Shown: piece by piece, positions 59,501 to 64,000 of the stretch
Position numbering within the stretch: the first letter of the stretch is position 1
Layout: every line of letters starts with the position of its first letter
NCBI GenBank assembly: GCA_034359265.1
Contig: CP136891.1
Span: forward strand, 89,886,001-89,950,000
From: Canna indica
Lineage: Eukaryota > Streptophyta > Magnoliopsida > Zingiberales > Cannaceae
DNA length: 64,000 nucleotides
Direction of reading: 5' to 3'
Program-made: the position numbers and the translations under genes
Notes under the pieces: model-generated
What the model saw: only the letters and a program-made list of their open reading frames with translations
Database searches by the model: none
Told to the model about the DNA's origin: nothing

Positions 59501-61233
59501 GGGCCGGTCCCTCATTAGTTTGGATCAACTTATTTGCGCTAAAGAGGATGTTGGTTTGGGTACTCTAGATCTTCGTGCCCACAACACGGCGAGACTTATG
59601 AGCTGATTGTGGAGACTCTCCACCTCTCGATGTCTGCCTTGGAGTCGGATAGTCAATCTATTATTGCGTGATCAAAAACCTTTGGCTGATTCTTGGCGAA
59701 TGACGGACCTTTCTCCCACTTGGAAGAGCTATGCTAAATTCCAGCCCATCTTTGCTTCTTGCATCCTCTTGCAGATAGGCGATGGGATGGATGTCAGGTT
59801 ATGGACCAATCGTTGGAACAATGGAGTTTGGCTTTCTTTGAGTTATCCTTCTCTAAACCTGAGATCTCCATTCACAATGTCAGGCTTTTGGGCTCTCAAG
59901 GCCTGTTTGTTGGGTGGAACCTACAGTTTTCCTCTTTCTTTCCCGCTGATCAGGGTTCGGCTCTTGCAAGAGCTTGAATCTATTCGGCACTCTAGAGGAC
60001 CAGATTATGTTCGATGGAAGTGGATGAATGATAAATGCTTCTCTATGCAATCTATTTATAGATTGCTCACCTTCGGAGGTATCAAATCAGCTTTGCACAC
60101 CTTTTTGCGGCAGAAAGATCTTCCCCCTAAGATCTCAATCTTCGGCTGGCTTCATCACAAACACACTCTTAACCAAGGATAGATTGCTTAGATGGGGCCT
60201 TCGGAGTTACACTCTCTTCGAAGAATGCTCCTTCTCTCTTGAGGGATGGCACATCCTCCTTAGAACTATGGGGGAAATTTGGTTTCCTCTCGTTCGATCC
60301 TTCCATCGGCGACTAGCGGGCGCCAGCATAAATTCAAGTTAATTCTCATGTGGTGCTGGTTTCTATGGCTCGAGAGGAACAAACGATGTTTCAAGGAAGA
60401 TCGTTCCTCCGCTGCTCTCTTGGCAATTTCTGTGGTTAATTATTGTTTTGCTTTGAATCTTCGCACTTAATTGTTCTCTTTAGGTTGTTGGTAATGTATT
60501 TTCCTTCTGCCCTTTCCTCTACTTGTATTCCTTTCAATTCTCTTGAATAGTAATACAAGTTTTCTTTTTCTCAAAAAGAAATGATGCATTAGCCTCATTT
60601 TACTCCAAAAGAAAAGATCACGAGTGAAATTTAAAGATAAAGAATAACGTGATGTTTCAGAGATGAAAGAAAATCAGAAGATGTGGTAAGCTGGAAGTAT
60701 AAGATCAAGACATCAACCAGTAGCTAAAAGTCTTTTTTCTTAGTTGTTTTTCTGTTTTAAATCTTGATGGACACCAGTTTGGTATTTATTTTCTAACTGC
60801 AAACCCTCCCTACCTCCTATTTCTAACTAGCGTTTCTATTTTTTAAGAAAAAGAACAACATGAAGTTTCATCTCAATCTCAATAAAAAAAAAAAAGTTTC
60901 ATCTCAATTAATAGTCAGTAGCGGAGAAGAAAGAAACATAAAATGTTATAGATTAAAAGAATCTGATTAAGAAAAAATAGATCCATGCATAAACTACTTG
61001 TAGGAAAATTATAACCAAGGAAGTTTATCTGGGACAAGAACACATAGCAGGACAATCAAACATTACTCGGTTAAATCTTAAGAAAAGAAACCGGAAAGAT
61101 CATTGGATCTTTTAAAAAACCCAGAAGAATGAGTGCTGGACCTGACAGCACATATGACGATGAGCTTGGAGAAGGTAGGGCGCCGTCGAACCGCTTGTGA
61201 TGCTAACTCGAAGAAAGACGCTGCAAACCTCAT
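50535..61233 (-). CDS. NDB: External alternative NAD(P)H-ubiquinone oxidoreductase, type II, EF-hand (NDB type), 10 exons, 579 aa
   Basis: Peripheral flavoprotein of the outer face of the inner mitochondrial membrane that oxidises cytosolic NAD(P)H and reduces ubiquinone without proton pumping. Exons (minus): 61233-61142, 55663-55399, 55243-55037, 54648-54398, 53324-53108, 52995-52891, 52596-52324, 52170-52049, 50922-50803, 50622-50535; GT-AG, 1740 nt, phase kept. Residues 62-67 GTGWAG bind [19 protein letters not shown] (227-242) is the second nucleotide fold, whose strand ends in acidic E264 ([10 protein letters not shown]), favouring NADH (NDB2-like) over NADPH. EF-hand loop [12 protein letters not shown] spans 390-401 within the usual insert, implying Ca2+ control. 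The C-terminus [17 protein letters not shown]...GRDSSCI is the membrane-binding tail. The N-terminus [20 protein letters not shown] is Arg-rich, without acid until Glu9, as for mitochondrial import. Exon 1 lies beyond a 5478-bp intron. Acceptor 6 (GATGAAAG) is weak. Confidence 0.93.
56069..56450. mobile_element. Miniature inverted-repeat element with GGTACCGG palindromes (NDB intron 1)
   Basis: Left CATGGTTTAAAATATCGG and the complement of the right end ATTGTTTCAAATACTATACC are imperfect TIRs; GGAATAACC is duplicated on both sides (56060-56068 and 56451-56459), a 9-bp duplication that suggests a Mutator-type origin. The ends are rich in GGTACCGGTA palindromes. Confidence 0.7.
57580..58109. 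mobile_element. hAT-type miniature element with tRNA-like insert (NDB intron 1)
   Basis: Perfect 8-bp duplication CTTAGGTC (57572-57579 and 58110-58117). TIRs TAGGAGTGAGCAA and complement TAGGGGTGAGCAA. Subterminal parts are built from CGGTTAACCGA-type words. Between them is a 63-bp tRNA-like segment (57779-57841). It inserted into LINE D, whose reading resumes exactly across the duplication. Confidence 0.93.
57779..57841 (+). other. tRNA-like segment (pol III A/B box) inside the hAT-type element
   Basis: A-box-like TGCCTAACTGGTTAAG (57782-57797) and B-box-like AGTTCGAGTCT (57825-57835) are spaced as in a tRNA, and the T arm CCAAG-TTCGAGT-CTTGG pairs perfectly. The acceptor stem does not pair, so it is not an intact tRNA gene; a tRNA- or SINE-derived remnant is more likely. 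Confidence 0.55.
59150..60575 (+). pseudogene. LINE E: ORF2 C-terminal remnant (NDB intron 1)
   Basis: [40 protein letters not shown], then a 191-codon frame (59607-60182) with [20 protein letters not shown] and [16 protein letters not shown], and a final [17 protein letters not shown] part. The same region of LINE C reads very similarly, so it is one family. It is 5'-truncated and ends in A-rich TTTTTCTCAAAAAGAAA near 60575. Confidence 0.78.
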
Positions 61234-61997
61234 TGCTTATTGTTACTCAAAGGACAGAAGAGACAACGTATGGAGTCGGAGGAGAAGAGAGGTGGCTGGC
61301 CGTTTCCACTTTCCAGGGTCGCACGCGCCTTTTGTATGACGAAGGATCATTGAGTTACGACTTAGGTTACGGCAGATCGTGAAAACGCATTTTCAGGGCG
61401 CACCCCGTTCCAACTCCCCACCTCTCGTCTTCTCTGTCGTGATTGAAACCGTAATGTAAAGCAGCGGACACGCGGCTGCTAATCAGATGATGCGATGACT
61501 GGTTCTATAATTTAATTTTGTTTTTAAATTCCTTATATTTGCCCCCTCTGAGCTGGCCTTTTTATTAAGGAATGGAATGGGGAATTGATTTTAAATTGGA
61601 TTGAAGGTCGTAGAAATTAGAGAATTGCCGCTTTTGTTTGGCTTGTGGACCAAGAAAAGAAAAGAGGAAAAGAAGCAAACGTTGATTTGACAAACAACGC
61701 CAGTTCAGAATAACTGACGGGATTACAAGTGGGACCCGGCACCTCTTGCTCTGTAGAAGGTAGGTCGACGTGTCTTCATTCGTGTTGGGTGAAATATCTG
61801 CGTGCGTTTAGTTTTTTTTTTCCCGCAACTTCTGGAAGGGAAGGTGGACGATTTTGAAACGGAATAATCGACGGGTGACCCGATAAAAGATAGCTAGAAA
61901 TCAAGGCATGCTTGGAATATTTCGTAAGGAAAAAAAAAACATGTTCGGTCTAAATATACATAATAGAGACCGCAAGTTGGTGGCCGAACATGGTAGA
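61234..61997 (-). promoter_or_regulatory. NDB 5' UTR and promoter region
   Basis: Upstream of the NDB start codon on the minus strand. 61234-61500 is moderately GC-rich and likely transcribed leader; 61500-61997 is plain AT-rich sequence. I cannot fix a TATA box or transcription start from sequence alone. Confidence 0.4.
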
Positions 61998-62470
61998 TAG
62001 GGCTGAGCATTGGATTGGACGGGTCGGATCAATACCCAATCCAATTCGATCGGATATTAATTTAAAATTTTTTAAAAAATTATACATGATTCGACTTGAT
62101 TTTTTAATCAGGATTCGATCCGAATAATTCAAAAAAATTAGGCCCCGATCCGATTAACTCGAATAATTCGAATTCGATTTAGAAAAAAAAATTATTTTAA
62201 AAATGATGATAAAAAAAATGAACAATTGTATTAAAATTATAATTCAGGTAGAATTTTAACTCAAGATCTCCTAAATTTTATTTATACCTTTCTAACCACA
62301 AAGCCACCATCATCTTTTATCAATATATTTAATATAAGTATATATTTAATTTAAAATCGTGTCGGATTGGGTTAAATAGGGTTTTCACCCGAACCCAATC
62401 CGACCCAAAATAATTTTTCGGATTGAGTTTTCGGATTTTTTCGAGTCAAATTGGGTTTGACCATCCGTTT
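61998..62470. mobile_element. hAT-like miniature element, degraded
   Basis: Starts TAGGGCTGAGCATTGGATTG, similar to the other hAT-type ends, and its body repeats CCAATCCGA/TCGGATTGGG words in inverted order at both sides (62012-62170 and 62360-62465). The right terminus (GTTTGACCATCC) is diverged and no 8-bp duplication was found. An antisense tRNA-like piece lies at about 62258-62312. Confidence 0.45.
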
Positions 62471-62574
62471 ATTTTGTATTCAGATTTATAATTGAAAAAA
62501 AAGTCAAACAATCCAATTAGAGATTCCTAATTCATAAATGCACTAACTCGTTCACTCAATTCAATTCAACTAAG

Positions 62575-62825
62575 CTCTCAACTCGGAGCTCAAACCTCAA
62601 CTCAAGCTCATCAGCTTCAGCTCAGTTCATCTGCTCGGCTTAGCTCAGCTCCGTGCAGCTTGGCTCGGCTCGGCTCTGCACAACTTGGCCCAGTTCAACT
62701 CAACTCACTCTCTCCATCACTCTAATTGAGATTAGAGACTGAGCCAAGTCCAACCGAGCTCAGCCGAATCAAGCTAACCCAAGTTCGAGTTCAGCCGAGC
62801 CGAGTCGAGTCAAGCCAAGCTATCT
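62575..62825. repeat. GGCTC / GAGCC pentanucleotide arrays in inverted orientation
   Basis: A left arm rich in CTCGGCTCGGCTC-like words (62580-62700) is followed by a right arm of AGCCGAGTCGAGTC-like words (62740-62820), so the transcript could fold back. Confidence 0.7.
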
Positions 62826-63128
62826 ATTTCAATGATATGCATTTTGCTAAAAATAAACTTTTTATGAATTAGTTATAATTTTATAAACCCGATACTAATA
62901 TTATTTTCATTAACTCAATATTTATTCATGTTATGATTTATTTATGAAAAGATATAAAAACATATCTTTTTTACAAAGATGATTAAAAATATATTAATCA
63001 AATTTATTTTAATATTTTTTACTTAAATTGTCTAATAAAAATTAATATAATTTTCATTATCAAATAGATTTTTACTAATATTATTTTCATTAACTCAATA
63101 AATTTTTAAAAACAAAAAACTATACTAC

Positions 63129-63545
63129 TTTCATCTCATCAGCTCAGCTCGGCTCGGCTCGGCTCGGCTCGGCTATCGGCTGAGCTTGGCATGGTACGGC
63201 TCGGCTCAGCTGAGCTAAGTCCTCTTGGTTCGGCGCGGCGCGGCTTGGCTCCGTTAGAATGGCTTGGGTCGGCTCGACTCCGCGCAGCTTGGCTTGACTG
63301 AACCGAATCTCGAGCTGAGCCGAGCCATGCTTAACCGAGTTTGAGTTCACTGGAGCCGAGTTGAGTCGAGTCGAGCTAAGACAAGCCGAGCCGAGCTGAG
63401 CTGAGCCGAGCCGAGCTGAGCCGAGCCGAGCTGAGCTGAGCCGAGCCGAGAGAAGTCGAGCCGAGATAAGCCGAGCTGAGCTGAGCCAAGCCGAAAGAAG
63501 CCGAGTTGAGTCGAGCCGCCGAGCTGAGCTAATGAGATGAAAATA
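63129..63545. repeat. Long foldback of GGCTC / GAGCC pentanucleotides with unique ends
   Basis: The left arm begins TTTCATCTCATCAGCTCAGC and runs into CTCGG repeats; the right arm ends in CCGAGCTGAGCT-AATGAGATGAAA, its inverted copy. The ~415-bp palindrome is centred near 63335. The unique outer arms indicate a foldback element rather than simple slippage. Frames through it are artefacts. Confidence 0.75.
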
Positions 63546-64000
63546 ATATAATTTTATTTATAATTTTTAGTATATAATTTATTTTTTCAATTAAACAATT
63601 TGAAGAGACGTTAAAAATATGCAATTAATTTTAAAAAATAATTAGGAAAATCACGATTCGAAACCTAACAGAATTGAAGAAAGAGTTAAAACAAGCCCCA
63701 AAAGAATTTAAAAGAAATATCAAGTTCGAAAAATCATAGCTAATTCATACGAAGTTCATTTCAGCAAACTATGTGTATCACTGGAACCGACTTATGGTGT
63801 AGAATTTTCATGGAACATGTTGCAAATTTTTAAAATTCATTATATAATTTATTTTTACAATTAAATACTTTGAAAAGACACTAAAAATATGCAACGACGT
63901 CCGAAAAAAATGAAGTAAATTTTACAAAAAATTACTTGGAAAATCACGGTTCCAACGAACCTCACAGAAATAAAGACGAAGTTAAAATGAGTCCGAGAAA
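63546..64000. repeat. AT-rich sequence with a ~260-bp-spaced direct repeat
   Basis: The phrase TATATAATTTATTTTTNCAA plus TTAAAYANTTTGAA and ANACNNTAAAAATATGCAA occurs near 63574 and 63833, a diverged tandem duplication running out of the window. No gene. Confidence 0.55.

Larger units (their letters stand above)
55664..61141 (-). other. NDB intron 1 (5.5 kb), loaded with transposons
   Basis: Bounded by donor CAG|GTCCAG (61142/61141) and acceptor TTTCAG (55666-55664). It contains a palindromic GGTACCGG miniature element, two LINE 3' fragments, a hAT-type element and plain AT-rich sequence (55664-56068, 56460-57170, 60580-61141 show nothing else I can name). The remaining NDB introns are 77 to about 1130 bp. 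Confidence 0.85.

Noticed and set aside
63144..63350. 68-codon minus-strand frame rich in Glu/Pro/Ser/Arg
   Set aside because: Direct translation of the GAGCC pentanucleotide array.

Overview
The window is a transposon-rich stretch of a flowering-plant nuclear genome: GT-AG introns, AT-rich spacers, plant LTR retrotransposons with tRNA-Met and tRNA-Asp primer sites, CACTA, hAT and Mutator-type DNA elements, L1-type LINEs. GC-rich captured gene pieces and the GC-rich solo LTRs make a non-grass monocot my best guess, but that is weak inference. There are no CRISPR arrays, operons or intact RNA genes.

Only two host genes look intact. A nine-exon equilibrative nucleoside transporter (ENT, 418 aa) lies on + at 7229-9513. 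A ten-exon external type II NAD(P)H dehydrogenase (NDB type, EF-hand, 579 aa) lies on - from 61233 to 50535; its first intron is about 5.5 kb because it is packed with LINE fragments and two miniature DNA elements. All splice junctions of both genes keep frame.

Layout: 1-1541 is the right end of a CACTA element, followed by a hAT-type miniature element (1557-2096) and a 1.9-kb solo LTR (2429-4330). After the ENT gene comes a 3.9-kb solo LTR of the same family (9677-13545), enlarged by tandem arrays. From 14264 to 34787 there is a three-level nest: a Copia element (TSD ATATT) is split by an Athila-like Gypsy element (16022-31356, TSD ATTAC), whose 5' LTR is split by a deletion-derivative CACTA element (16782-21090) flanked by a ~345-bp duplication of LTR sequence. 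35.6-39.8 kb holds two decayed LINE pieces. A Harbinger-like miniature element sits at 40079-41001. A Pack-MULE at 42508-44242 (perfect 9-bp TSD, ~300-bp TIRs) carries fragments of a CYP78A cytochrome P450 and of a vacuolar iron transporter-like gene. A long decayed LINE follows on the minus strand (44277-50295), itself split by a hAT-type miniature element. The last 2.8 kb, upstream of NDB, holds another hAT-like element and GAGCC/GGCTC hairpin arrays.

The two host genes have unrelated jobs (nucleoside transport; mitochondrial NADH oxidation) and simply flank a transposon-filled spacer of about 41 kb. The most noteworthy items are the two-gene Pack-MULE, the large duplication around the CACTA insertion, the LTR size difference caused by array growth, tRNA-like pieces inside hAT-type miniature elements, and a short motif scattered through the Gypsy element.
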